From positions 558,001-622,000 of the forward strand of contig JAJSPD010000025.1 of the NCBI GenBank assembly GCA_021307315.1: a DNA stretch of 64,000 bases. Reading direction: 5' to 3'. Below are positions 24,058 through 36,804 of this stretch, one piece after another (positions within the stretch are counted from its first letter, which is position 1; every line of letters begins with the position of its first letter). The notes under the pieces are model-generated. The model worked only from the letters and a program-made list of their open reading frames with translations, was not told the origin of the DNA and made no database searches. A program made the translations under genes and the position numbers. Source of the DNA: Bisporella sp. PMI_857. Its lineage: Eukaryota > Ascomycota > Leotiomycetes > Helotiales > Helotiaceae.

Positions 24058-25279
24058 CTAATGCATCATCGCATCATGTTGGTATGACTGGTAGTGTGAC
24101 GTTTGGACGTATGAATTGTTTTGTTGTGGGGTAGGCGTAACAGGGCATCGAGGAACTTGTTGGGGATAGCCACCATGAACGAAGTACTCCCCATCGGGGG
24201 TAATGGGAGGTGTCATGTAACCATTAGCCATGTTCCCATAAGGGCCATTCGACTTTTGCGGTGTGCCAGGGAACATGTCCACAGTGGAGGTACGTTTGTG
24301 AAGCACTTCGGCAGGTGGAGTTGGAGGATTGGTAAGGTGGTTGATGGCTTCTTGGTGCCGGAGGAAGTTCTCAAGCAGGACCGAAACGCGCGATAGATGA
24401 GGAGTGGCATATTTTCTCATCAGGACTTGGGATGGCTTCTCAAGCTTTTGTGAGAGAAGCAGCAGAGTCATGTTTTCGGTATGGTCATGGCTTTCCAGAG
24501 CATCAGGGCGGTGCAAGATACCACGAGCAAGAGCCAAAGAAACTCGAGCCATAACCGAAGGTTTGCTTCCAACAAAATCTTTGTGGTAGAGAGCAATTTC
24601 ACTAAGATAAAGCGCCATATTCTCCACTTCAAGATCGTCCGAGGTCTCCTTCAATTCCAATTGCATCCATGTATCCACGGTTGGGTGTCCAATGGTCCAG
24701 TCCAAGGTGTTTAGTACGTGCCATTCCATCTGAGTGAACATCTCCTCATCGTAAAGCGAGCAGCACATTGACTTGAGTTCCTTGATCATTGGTACACGCT
24801 CCTTCCTGTCTCCATACTTGGCAGCAATCAGTAAAGCAGCACACCCAACCAGTTGGTAGTGACGCTTGTAAACTACACGCCTTGAGCAATATCTATCCAG
24901 GAGGTTAACGGCAAGATAAAGAGTCTCGTTAAGCAATTGAAATGCAGCATGGGCCTCAATAAGGAAATCGATGAGATATGGTCTCATGAACCATTGGATC
25001 TCCTGCTGGATATCAATCGAAGCAACATCTGGTAGCGTCTCGTTCTGTGTAGAGTTAGCTAGGGACTTTCGGATATATTTCAGGCGTAATGACCTCCATC
25101 TGCTGCATGTGCTCAACGATATCTTCCAAGTAAGTATCACAAGCTTGTCTTGATAACTCGTCTGCCATAGCTTGTTGTCTCCGGCGGCCTAATTCTTTCA
25201 TTTTTTCTTGGCTTGTCTGGAGATAGCTAGGTTGGTAAGACTCCACAAAGAATGTATCACAGGCCGGACGGGCAGCCAT
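24058..25279 (-). CDS. G1/S cyclin of the Cln type
   Basis: Regulatory subunit of the cell-cycle CDK for G1/S entry in filamentous fungi. Two exons, 25279-25094 and 25044-24058, giving 390 aa. The 49-nt intron has an unusual 5' site GTCATT, with GCTAAC branch and ACACAG. The splice is supported by restoring QMENETLPDVASIDIQ. The cyclin box spans about residues 70-200: EIQWFMRPYLIDFLIEAH, AVNLLDRYCSRR, LVGCAALLIAAKYGDR and MEWHVLNTLDWTIGHPTVD. The C-terminal third is low-complexity with TPP/TP sites (NPPTPPAE, MTPPITPDGE) that could be CDK sites or degradation signals. The start at 25279 gives MAARPACDTFF. Over 1 kb without another gene lies upstream. Confidence 0.93.
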
Positions 25280-27540
25280 GATGTACAGATAAGAGATGTT
25301 CCAAGGTGCGAAGCGTTTGTGAAGGTGATATTGAATGAATGGACGTCAAGTTCTCCAGGAGCTTCGACCGACAGTGCTCGGCGGACACTGGATGTGAGTA
25401 AATGAATGTACGAGTAGCTCGAAGAATGAGGTACTGGAATATGTCGTCCGAATTAGAAAAATTAGAGAGTATGTGAGGTTGAGGAAAAAATGGACGCTCC
25501 GGTTGGAAGTGGCAGGCTACCGTGAACCGTAGGACAGCTTTTTTGACAAATCTGATGAGACGTTAACGAGGCTCGATTGAAACTTAATGTATAAAATGAT
25601 ATGATGTCCAGAAGTTCGAAAGCACTTGAAGGGGTTGGCAGAAAGAAAATTTGTGGAGCGGAGAATTCCATTTAAAAGGAGTACACACCGGCGTGAGTGG
25701 AAAAATGACGGCGGCTAGATTCACACAATGTGATGTTCCCTTGCCGACGTATATCCGGACTGATATGTATACTATGAGAGCGATGGCAGGATGAACGAGC
25801 TAACGTCTCCAACCTTTGCTTCTCTTGTACGGTGCGTGCCGAGGGGGGCAGATGTGGTCTGGGGAATGCAGCAGATAGGCGACCGTTGGCATGTAGATGC
25901 TAGGCAGGGAGAACAAATTAGCTGTTGATCCTAGATTCTCAATGATTCTAAAGGCATGAGAGGGCTCACCTTTTTGAAGTCGTGAATCTTGTGCTTTGCT
26001 TTGGTAGAGCGTAATCTTAATTTTGAATTATCTCCAACGCAGGTCTAGAAAATTCTGGACGAAACGTGAGATGATTGATCAAATGGTACCCGATAATTCT
26101 TTCAAATGATCGTGAAGAATTGGCCACAGTCTACCGATGAAGGTGAAGGGGTGGAAAGCTGAAGAGTGGAAAGTGAAGGTGAGGGTGGTGGAAGGACGAA
26201 TGGTGCCGTCCAAAACCCGAACAGGGATTGATTGTGAAGTATCAATCAAGAGGGCGTCGGAATAGGCGGATTGATGGGTGTGGTGATGGTGTGGTTGTGA
26301 ACTCACTTCCTTGGGATATTCTGACAGTTACGGCCTGACGAGACGAAGTTTGGTGATGCAGTCTAGCATGACCAAAATTCAGGAGCACCTCGACCTCTAC
26401 GTAACCAGCTGTCAATTCGTCCACAAGGGTTCCTCCTGTCCCTCTAATGATGATAATATCGAGGGTCTATCGGAGGGGGGAGGAGAGGAGAGGAGAGGAG
26501 GGAGGATGAAGAGAGGTTAAAGGGAATGGAGAGATCGAAGCTGAAGTCAGTAGGAGTAGTAGTAACGAACGGAACAGTCGAGTTTGGCACTGGTGCTCCT
26601 ATTAGTCGGGGCTAGGCCGAAAATGGAAATCAGGTTCTCGAACTGCAGATTGCTTGGAGCTGGGATTAAAAGACTGGGAACAAGGAAGAGGGGCATCCAG
26701 GTCACGGCAATATCACTGGCTGGCGGTGCTTGGGGCGTTGCTGCAGTGGTGTCAGCAGTGGATCGTGTTAGTGACTGTAGGGCCACTCAAGCGGTTTTGC
26801 TGGGGGATGCATCATACCCGGCTGAGAGGGCAGTAGTCCCCTACAGCGTAGAGCCACAAACCTTGAACAACAGTTCGCGTTCGCTTCTGTTACTGGCCGC
26901 CAGGCACACGCATCAAAGGCTTCAAGTGCTTTTTTTTTTCGCGTTTTGGCGGCGTTGCACTTTGGGCCGTGAGAAGGGTGCGAGAGCTGGAGCTTGGTGC
27001 AGCCCATCTCCACAAAGGGAAACACGCAAGGCCGGCATGGCAGAATCGGCAGCAAGGTAAGCGACAACAAGGTTTTGGATGGCCCTTGATAGCCTCATGG
27101 ATTGGTGCTATTCCCATCTACTGCCTGTATTGTATTGGCCGCATTGGTACATTCGTGAGGCAATTGATCCCGCTTGCTAAACACACGCACGTATCTGCTT
27201 CTATTTCAGATTCAGGGAATCGAGCGCGCCCATCTTTCTGGATATATATTCCGGTAAATAATTGTCAAAAACGGATCTATGGATACCTTGGCATTTCAGC
27301 ACGATTCGCGGAGAAAGTAATACAGTAAGATCAATGTCCTTGGGTAACTCTGTGCACATTTTTAATTTGCATTTATACAAACACGCAAATAATGCACCTA
27401 CAACTTCTCTGTCCAACCTTTCCGTCGGCCACCTTCTGATAACCATTCTAGCTGGCAACAGTGGTTTGACCCCTCATGCTGCTGTCCGTCATCATTCATG
27501 ATCTTCAGAGGTTCGAATCATCGCACTACCGCAGCTATGG
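25280..27540. other. Upstream region of the cyclin gene, pyrimidine-rich tract
   Basis: No gene is supported. On the minus strand, 26470-26516 is strongly CT-rich with a CTCCT repeat (read on plus as AGGAG units at about 26478-26508). Such tracts are common near fungal transcription starts, so the cyclin transcript may begin about 1.2 kb upstream and carry a long leader. This is inference. Plus frames such as 26584-27060 look like chance openings. Confidence 0.4.
26478..26508. repeat. AGGAG microsatellite
   Basis: Tandem GAGGA/AGGAG units on the plus strand within a purine-rich block. Confidence 0.6.
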
Positions 27541-27562
27541 TTGACATCTTGCAGTGGTGCTC

Positions 27563-27780
27563 TGCATAAGGACGGCCTTATGCATGAGTGGATGGGCCAA
27601 AAGGCTATGGCCGAGCACGAGACTGAACAAATCAACAGCACACAAACAGTGAATCATCAGACCGACATCCTGCACACAATCAAAACAAAGTCAGATGAGA
27701 TCCAGCAATCAATTGCATTGTTGTCCACAATGAAAACGTTCTATCGTGGGCCACTGCATAAGGCCATACGTGTTTCGTGA
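27563..27780 (+). other. ORF flanked by TGCATAAGG motifs; nature unknown
   Basis: Within an open frame (27541-27780), a 9-bp inverted repeat TGCATAAGG/CCTTATGCA (27563-27571 and 27576-27584, loop ACGG) occurs at the left. Another direct copy of TGCATAAGGCC lies at 27755-27765. In between, the frame reads amphipathic helix-like sequence (TDILHTIKTKSDEIQQSIAL). It could be a fragment of a gene or chance; no family recognised. Confidence 0.2.
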
Positions 27781-30700
27781 CCCCCATGTTCCCAGATCTC
27801 AAGGTGGCCCAGCCTCATTAGAGGGACCTCATAGTCTGGATAGCTTCCTGCATAATCAAACAATTACTGTTTCTTCATGCTAACAATGTAATAATCTAAT
27901 ACTCTCTGATTTCCGTGATCCTCCGTCTCCCGAATTGGGTGACTCCTTTCTTCTAACAAATTTGATAATCCCTATCTTCTGAGCCTTTCACAAGCCTGAA
28001 GACCCTCTTCACCAAGGCTTCAATTAGCAAACCAGTCTAGGGGCTATTTCAACCCCTCAATCGGCGCGAACCCCTCTCTGTCGGGTAGGGTCAGCTAAGT
28101 ATGGCGCTGACATAAAATTTACAAGTGCAGACCAGTGAGGCCAATCGCAAAATCTGTGAACGAGTTCCTGAAACTTGCTTAAGCTTCTCTGTGTGGACAC
28201 CAGACGGTCGGTTCGACTGTTATCGGGGTTCCTGAACGGCTGATTGGCTTTCGTGGACTTGAGATCACGCAACCAACCTCCTCTTTATCATGTTCGCAAC
28301 ATGTATTACGACATTGAAAGAACTCCGCAAAGCATAATCTCTCTTACGCTTCTAGCTGCTCCTTTTAATTGAGACTTTGAGGGGAAGTTTGCGAGAGCTT
28401 TGGCTCCCAACTCAGATAAAATCGTTTTTCTTATGGCGTTCATTGCCCCCGGCAAGGGGGGGCATGGAAGAGAAAGAACATTCGACCAGAATTTGCACAC
28501 TCCGCTCGTTTGCATAAATCCACAGCTTCAGCTACGTCATAGATCACCTTATGATTAAGAATTTCAAAAACATTCTGATGAAAAGGTCATTTCACATCTC
28601 ATAGATTGTCTACAGTAGTACGAAACTCGGAATATTAGCAATGCGATATTGTAGGGGGGAACAGCCCACGAAAAGTTTACATGCTCGGTAGGATGTTATT
28701 CCACAGGTATAGTCGCTTAAGCGCATGTTCATAAAACGACGCAAGCATCCGGGTTTATATTCTTGGTAGTGGCCCTTTTAAGCAATCACACTATGATCTT
28801 TCAGGCTATTGACCACTCCAACCATTCACAAGAGATCCCATCATTAACTCAAGCAAGTGTATTACAAGTAGGGTGGGTTCTTGCGCAGAAAACGTATCAA
28901 TTCCATGGCTCCATCGCTACATTGTTGAAGTCGTGGATCTAGGCTGTGGAGTTAAGGGAGGTGTCTTCCACTTAATCTTTAACCTCTTGAACCTTGGCTT
29001 GTCTATCTAGAACGTACTGTAGAGACACCGCTGCTCAGCACGTTTCAGGGGGCGAAAGACATCAAGCCCATAAGGCTAGACATTCCTCCATGCCTGGATC
29101 CTTCATTCTCTAAGGAAGATGAGTCGACGCAAACTATGCATTCGACTTGGTATTAAGCACACGTACTGAATTATGATTACGAAGCTCAAATAATTGCTGC
29201 ATTCAATGTGCCGTAAGTGAAGGTCCCTTGTTTTTTTTTTTGTTTTTTTTTCATCTTTTGGACCAAAATAGCATTTTGGAATCTGGCTTCCCCAGCCACA
29301 TCCCCCCATATAATCCCTACTAGCTCCCGCACTTCAGCCTCATCCAGTTCACTCCTCCCCCTTGTCGTGTTTCCCCTGTCTGCATCCCGCAGGGAATAGA
29401 CGTGTCAACTTCCAATCAGAGAACAGTCGTGCGGCTCGGAGATGATTGTGTTTTCAATCTCACGTGTCGTGCATCAAAAAGCAAATTTTGGAATCTTGTG
29501 CCCCTCAGGAGGACTTATTGTGAAGCACTTCATGACTAGATGTGACGATAGCTTCACGGATTTCCGGTCTCACCGCCAAGCAGAGTTTTTTGGGTTTTTT
29601 TTCAAGCCCACTCTGGATGACTGATGCTGTACTTTGTGGGTTGACAATGCAGCAAAAAAATATGGATTCATGTGTCAGAGGGAAGAGAAGTTTTTTTATT
29701 ACGCGTTGCATTGACTCCAGTTTCGAGCGGAAGAGGGAAAGAAACAAAAAAGTTCCACGATCCTTGGTAAAATGCAACATTATGGTCAAAACTACTGGAA
29801 GTTACCTCATTAAGCTGGATTTACCTCACGGGCGCAACATAACACTGGGATCTGCAGGGTGCTTTGGCACAATACCTGTCTGATGTACATGAGTACTCGG
29901 TCAGCTTACTCAGGCTCAAGTAAGGGCGCTGCAATTGGCCGTGAAAAGAGAGTTCAGACCCCGCGTTTTTGAATAATTACCATGGAAGCTCTTGTACTCA
30001 TTCGCATGTTGGGCCAACAATTGACTTTCCCAGGCACAGGGCAATGTGAAAGGGGTACATGCCAAGCTCTACAATCTGAGCACAATTGGGACCAGCAAAA
30101 CTAGTTACGACCGGCAGTTGACGACTCTATTCGATGTAATAATAATAATAATAATAATAATAATCGCACCTGTGCTTAATCTTCCTTGAGAGATTGATTG
30201 ATTCATTATTGATATTCTAAGTTTTCATGACGGCATTTCGCATCTCGCACGCCGAACTAGTCTCTGCCAGTCCATATATAGCATAGCTGGCCTCGCATTC
30301 TCTCATACTGGCGTTCGGGGATGGCCGTATCCAACGACACTAAGGTCCTTCTCAGCAGCCAAGCTTTCTCCATTGTACAGTATACAATACACTACTTACG
30401 ACGGTAAGGCTATGGTATGGATCCCCGAATCTCCATCACATCGCGTCATTACGCGACTACACGCGTATATGGCACTGCTGCATCTCTCACCGAAATTAGA
30501 CACCACCAAGGATTCCAAAAGCAAGAAACGGATGTACAAGCGCCAGAACCAGCCGATGGGAACAGGCTTTGATAGGCGTTCATGCTCGCTGTCTGGCTTA
30601 CTTACCGCATTCAGCAATCTCCAGCTTGATCATCACCCAACATTGGCACCAACGCCGAGTCAATGGCGGGAACTGGAGCTCAATCATCAACCACCATAGC

Positions 30701-33100
30701 AAAGTTTGGCGTTTTGATCAGCAGCATGTATGACATGCAATGTGGTAAAGATCCTCGACCTCCTTCCCGTGGCAGAAATGCACACCCTTTGTGACCTGAA
30801 TGCTCACCATCCGCAGCCAGATGAGATTGGGGACAATTTAGCCGCTACTACTGTATCGGCACCTCTCGTAACCCACAGGCGATGTGAATCGGTAAGAGAA
30901 TAACTAAGCTGTCGACCTGGTTAGGGCGGCTGAGAATTGGCCCTGAACCCCGCGTCGCAGATACACTATTCTTACGAGCCGGAGGTAAGATGGAAAGGTG
31001 ACGAATTGACCACTCGAATCACATCACACACTGCCGCAGACTCAACTGATAAACAACGCCTCGGCAAATAAAGAGTAGCCTTGTGGACGCGGCACCGATA
31101 TCACTATCCGCGCCATGTTTTGCAAGCCCTCATCATAAAAACAAAATCCAGGTCGCTTCCGCGGCCACAGATGATCAAGAGGCTGTGACCAGGTGGCCTG
31201 GCCTGGCCTGGCTAGCTATCGATAAGTAAATAAATAAACAGAATTCCCATGTGGCACGAAATATCCATGGAGTTGGATTCAAATATGCGGGAGCAAGTTA
31301 ACCTTGTTTGTATGGGAGGGTAGGATGCAACCTTAAAACAGGTATTCTTGGTATTTGCTTTCAAGGAAAAGGTTGGGAATCACGCGTTCATAACGCGACT
31401 TTCCTTGCGCATATTCACGCGCATGCAATTTACTTGTTTCCTTTTTAGCTTGGCTGGACATGTTGTGGCTGAACAATCCCTTTGCGCCACATCTCGGAAG
31501 AACCTCGTTCAGCTACCCTATAGTTTATCCTTGATATTCATTGCTCTTGAACCATCCATCAAACCATCTATTTAGCCATCCGAACTATAACAAGGCACAG
31601 CAAAAAATGTCCGACGGGCATGACCAGGCGCCTTTTTGTCCCCTTCTCGCCGAATAAAAGCCCTCCCATCAGCTCGTGCAGTAGCATCGAATGCAGCGTG
31701 CAGAGCTTCATTTCCTGCTTTTTATTCTTTATTGGAAAATGAAGGCGCGTAATGTGAGAAACGACTTGTTGTCCAGTTTGCTGGAAAGCTCCCAGACAAG
31801 TTCTGAATCTTGTTCTGCAGCATTTCTAGAAGGCTTTCTACCCCTCGCAAATTATGGTTGTTCTGCGTTGTCCAAATGCTCATTTCGCTTGATTTGTGAG
31901 GCTTGCTCAACCTCCTTTTCTTTATGGCCAGTGATGCAAAAATAGGGGTGGCGAGCATCTTGCATGTTGTACCTATTGGTGGGAATCGGTTTTCAGGTGT
32001 GCAGATTTGTAATGAAGACAAATCATTAAAGTCGTGTTGTCATGCATGCAGACGCCATCAAACATGCCAGAGCCTATAATGCACATGTTGCACGTGAGCT
32101 CACAGGGACAATATCAAGACCTTGCGAGCAGTGTAGTGCCAGGTCGAGATTGACTGGAAAGTTCGGAATGAAACGGATGTGTGCAGCGTAAGGTACTGTT
32201 CCTATCAGTCTTTGTATAGGCATCATGACTAAATGCCACTGAAGGTAGCAAACACCTTACATCCTTATTGTTTGCTTTTCGTCACCTAAGTAGTATAGCT
32301 ACCTTAACTGATCCATGGCCAACGTTAATTTGATTCGCATCATAAGGATGCGACTTGAGCTCTAACCAGCGGCAAAGAACGGTCATGCCATCAAGAAAAG
32401 CTACCACAGCCATCTCTCCGGCCGACCAGTCCTGTGGCAAGCTGACGCACTCAAATATCACGATTGTGCATAATGAAAGCTATGCAAAGCGCTGGGTATA
32501 ATGATACAGTGAGCTGAATCAGGGGCAAGTTATCTTCAGGCTGGACTTCCTTGTCTATAGGAGCACAACCACAGATGTGATCAACCCACAAGTAAGAGAG
32601 CCGCTTGAAGGAGGGCATCTCAGAAATTCGATTACAAATATTTTCGGCCTGGAGAACTACTCTACCTTATCCCCTGTAGTTAACCGTAGTTTCAAGAGCC
32701 CCAGCTCAAACAATGCAAATAATTGTGATACCAGTTCCTCAGAGTTATTTTTCAATGGCAGTATTATAGTCTTGTTGGAACATATTAGACCGTCGCAGTT
32801 GGCATAAAATAAGGCGTGGTGTTCAAAATGAAGATGCTATACTGCATAAAAGCGTACCTGTTCTCCATCTGTGCCTGCTGTCACTTTCGCTTTCTTATTG
32901 ATCATGACGAGCTTGTTTCGACACTAATGTTCATAGCCAAACAGACAGCTCAAGTATTTTCAAGCATATAGATGTAACGATATTTGTATGGAAATTCATC
33001 CAAGGTCCTCGCAATCGATACACACTTTTATCTAGTAGCAGATGTGCAGGTGTACAGATTAACATTGACGAGGCAGCCTATACCAGCCATCCACATACGC
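27781..33100. other. Gene-poor stretch with simple repeats
   Basis: No gene is supported in about 5.3 kb. It contains T-rich tracts near 29230-29250, a TAA microsatellite at 30137-30163 and a short CCTGG/GGCCT tandem near 31193-31212. A 108-codon plus frame at 30373-30699 shows no recognisable character. I saw no intact transposon, terminal repeat or RNA gene. Confidence 0.45.
30137..30163. repeat. TAA trinucleotide microsatellite, nine units
   Basis: Uninterrupted TAA x9. Confidence 0.9.
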
Positions 33101-33131
33101 AAAGTTATAAGCGACTGCTTGCAAGTATCCT

Positions 33132-34770
33132 GTGAAGGTCGTCCCCATCACAAAGTCAAATGAAACTGGCCAAAGGTACGGTCCAACTCTTAAGCAAGGT
33201 CTTAGATACAAAGCTCTTTCGTATTTGTGTGATGACTTGGAACTAAAACTACCCTATCTTTCTAGGTCCGCACTAGTTCCACGGTACAAGGAATTTCGAA
33301 CGCGCATCACGCCAGTAAAACGTAAAATCAAATACAGAGGTCTTTGTATTGATGTAATATGTATCAGCCAGTTGATAAATTAGAAGGTGGTCATCAAGTT
33401 CGTGAAATATGGTCGCCGAGAGTTCACAGCAGAACCAGAGCCAGCATTGCCCGAGAGCTGTCAAAATCAGTTAGGTTTCAGCATGCATGCCAGGCCGCCA
33501 TGGCTGAGGTAGAAAATAAAAGAAGCTTACCGTGAACCTTGATCAATGCTGGGCGGATCTTCCAGTTGCTGAAGAAGTTATTTTTTCCATTGGGAGGCGA
33601 ATCTCAAATACAGATGTCGTTATGGAAGCTATAGAGAGATTGTTGAAGGCTTAGAATATGTATCGTTTTTATGTACGAACAAAGCTCCTGGAAATGTCAG
33701 CTGGGGGATTCAGCTGGGTTTCCATTGAGCGGTTGCTAATGCCTTTTGACTTGTGTTGGAGGACACACGTTTAGATCCTTCAAAGCTCTGCATCGGACCC
33801 AAGTTTGTGCGCACAGAAAGTGGAATCTAGGGCGATTCATTCGGAATAGGCAAGATTTTTAAAACACATCGACAGGGTTATGGCGTAGAGTTTGTTGGCC
33901 GGAATGGAAGGCTGGTCAAGAGATTGTTAAATATCTTTGACTTATGGAGCCTCGGGAGCGTTAAGAGAGTCATAGGTATCGTTTTCCATAGCGAACTAGA
34001 AGCCTCACTTTACTGGATACTATTTTCCCGAAAAGCGGCATACTTAAAGGCTCTATGAATTCTCTGGCCTGGGCTCTGATATATTGATTCTTAGAGCTAT
34101 GCACATGGTCCAGCAGAATATCTCTCTTTTTAAACTATTTGTTGTCTGTTCCATCGGCCTACCCACGCTTTGCCTTTGTTGTCAAAGGTCCCTGGATGTC
34201 CTCCGTCTCCTGATTCCTTGGAGCCCAGAGGATAGACGGACTGTCCCTATTTATATTCGACTTTTTGGGTGATAAACCTACTGACCTAGAACCTCTACAG
34301 GTGTCAGTGAAATGCGAAGATGGCGGATTACAGCGCATATAACAGTACTAAACGGAGGGACTGCAAGTAGAGTCCAATTACTTTCTTCCTAAGACGCATG
34401 TACAAAATGGCAAGAGGTCAATTTTTGACAGGAATCGCAAATAAGGCGACTTGGCAACTGTGCTACTTTATAGTTTCTCATCTGTTAGGTCTGCTCAAAA
34501 TCTACCAAAAGCAAGAATATACCTCAAAGGCAACTGCCTATACAGGCGTGTGACCAGGGCAGTGTTCACCATTGCTGAGAGCAGGTATATTGCTTTAGAC
34601 CCAGAGGGCGTGCAAGGAGGTGACAGAGTCTGAGTTCTATTATAGGAGTGGCAACTTTCAAGTTTCGAAATGGGATGGATGTACCGCGGTCGGTGATATA
34701 AAACATGCGTCCGACGGTCTCCCACGTGTACATATCATAATTGCAGTTGTGTTTGAACGAAAGACCAAGG
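33132..34770 (+). pseudogene. Decayed HET-domain (heterokaryon incompatibility) gene
   Basis: The N-terminal part of the HET fold is visible in one frame, 33132-33383. GLRYKALSYLCDD corresponds to the family's Y-x-A-L-S-Y-V-W-G-D, and GLCIDVICISQ to its L-W-I-D-A-I-C-I-N-Q. A stop then follows. About 1.1 kb further, 34451-34633 reads RVTRAVFTIAESRYIALDP then GVQGGDRV. This resembles the C-terminal glycine-rich element (R-x-F-x-T-x-G-x-x-G-L-G-P ... G-D) of these proteins, again followed by in-frame stops. Intervening sequence is broken in all plus frames. The spacing fits one HET gene. These families normally trigger non-self recognition cell death; this copy cannot encode a full protein. Confidence 0.5.
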
Positions 34771-36680
34771 TAATAAAGAAAGGGATGGGAGCATCCGGGT
34801 GAATTTTATTTAGCATGAGATAGAAACCATTAGTATTTCAGAGCAATGGGCTTAAACAAGTATTAATGAAAGACCGTGAAACCTGCAGCTTCGATATCTT
34901 ATGCTAGAAGTTTATAATTAGCCCTGTATCTCTGGTCGCTAAACTTGTAGCCACCTAGTTTACGTCACATGTGAACACCTGAAGAAGTATAGATTTAGTA
35001 AAAGAAAGTTGAGTAGCATATAAAGGCAACTTTAGATGCTCACAAGAGCTAATGATATCAAACGGTCCGGCCCAGGACTGCGATTCAAATAACTCAAACC
35101 ATTCGAAGGAAAAGGAGAGATACATTAAAGAATCTGAGTCGTCATATCCTTGATTAAACGACTTCGCCACCTGAAAGGTTTTAGGTATAGCATCAAGCAT
35201 AAAAAGAAATAAGATGAGCGTGTCAAGTGATCAGAGAGTAAGTTATATTGTGTAATTTTTAGTAACAATGTTGAGAAAGCATGGTTTGGAAGGAGGTACG
35301 TAGTCTTGAGGCAGGCTATCTTGAATCAGTAACAACGAATAGAGAAATGATATAAGCAGATGTGAAAAAGAAGTCAACGTCACTCATGGAATTCTTGAAT
35401 TAACCTCAATACACCTGCAAACATCATAGTTTGCTTGAGCCTCGAAGAACCCACTTCTCGGCCTATGACGTCGTTGAGGCTTTACAGGTGGCTACAAGAT
35501 CATCTTCGCCAAGCACTTATGACATTGAAAACAGAGAAAAGTCTAAAAAATGGGTTGATTCACGACATCGCCTAGAAATGTTAAGAGAAAAGCCTTTCCT
35601 TCCAACTCTTATCATTCTTAATGATCTTCAATAAAATAAATAGTTTTGTTCGGGCGAGTGTTGGGGAAGATGCGGGGGAGGGTGTAGGCGAAGGGCAGTG
35701 CAGAAACAAATACGAACATTCATCAACCGGACCGATGCAGATATTCGGACCATAGAAGCAAATAAAAGCAATTTGAGAGTTGACAAAACAATAAAAGACC
35801 GAGAAAATAAATCAGAGCCAGGGTAAATCATCACCAGCACCAAGATATATTTTGCGATATCGCATTCCGATCGCATTCCGAACACTTGCTTTGCATTTGA
35901 CGACGATCAGGATCTGCATTCGACTGCGGCGGAAACATGTCCAGAAAACTTGATCGTGGTTATCTCAAGACTGCAAATCCAGCCCAAGAGACAGACATCT
36001 GAAGCATGACATGTAAATGTCAGAAGGCTTGTCTTGACACTTTTAGTGAAAAAGCTGGAACCCCCAAAACCCCCATATTGTCATACTCGGTCGATCACCC
36101 GCCTGACAAGTCGTATATATCTCGCACGTAAGCCGTAGTAATCATTATAGTGGCATTCCCCGGATGGCGGCGAGTAATGTGAAGAAAGGGTGGTGCCTCT
36201 CGTAAAATAACGAGTCGTAGCCGCGGGTATCGCTGACACATCTTGACATATATTGCGCTGCGGTGTAGTTTGGGAAGAGTCAGGTTGACCATAACCTCCA
36301 GAAGCGCAAAGATCGTCAGGTGTTACACTTTGGGCACACCATGACACGCACACAAGAGCCTCGTCTTCGGCCTGTGATTGACCGCTGTTCCAGCCTGCTG
36401 CCCAATGGCTGCCATGACTAGGTATCTCAGCCCTGGTGCATGGCAAACGTGATCATTCATCTCATCTTCTATATCTGGTCATGGGAAAGCCGGATATCGC
36501 AATGCGCACATGCATGCTCGTCTCAGCCCGCGAGATGGATGCTGCAGAAAGTGGGAGGTGCAAAGGTTATATAAGAGGGCTTTGGTGGGACACCGGCCCT
36601 CACACAAGAAACTTAAATTTTCGGGCATTTTCGCACTTGGAAGTCATAGTTGTGGTGACTGACTAGTGTTTATTGGTGCT
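34771..36680. other. Gene-poor stretch
   Basis: No supported gene. Short frames at 34955-35200 (minus) and 35431-35634 (plus) are unrecognised. Confidence 0.45.
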
Positions 36681-36687
36681 TATATAT
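36681..36687 (+). promoter_or_regulatory. TATA-like element
   Basis: TATATAT about 118 bases before the ATG of the 88-aa gene, followed by a CT-rich leader (36750-36790). Confidence 0.35.
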
Positions 36688-36804
36688 GCAACCATCGCCT
36701 CCACGCGTTACATCTCTAAACACACTTCCATATTAGATCCATAGCCTTGAATTCAACTTTATCACACAAATCCATCTTTCTCTCGCAAGGACCTTCCTGA
36801 CAGC

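Noticed and set aside
26584..27060. 158-codon plus-strand ORF upstream of the cyclin
   Set aside because: Composition is arbitrary, competing frames are equally open, and no recognisable motif appears.
30373..30699. 108-codon plus-strand ORF
   Set aside because: No protein character or promoter; both strands are open over part of it, as expected by chance.
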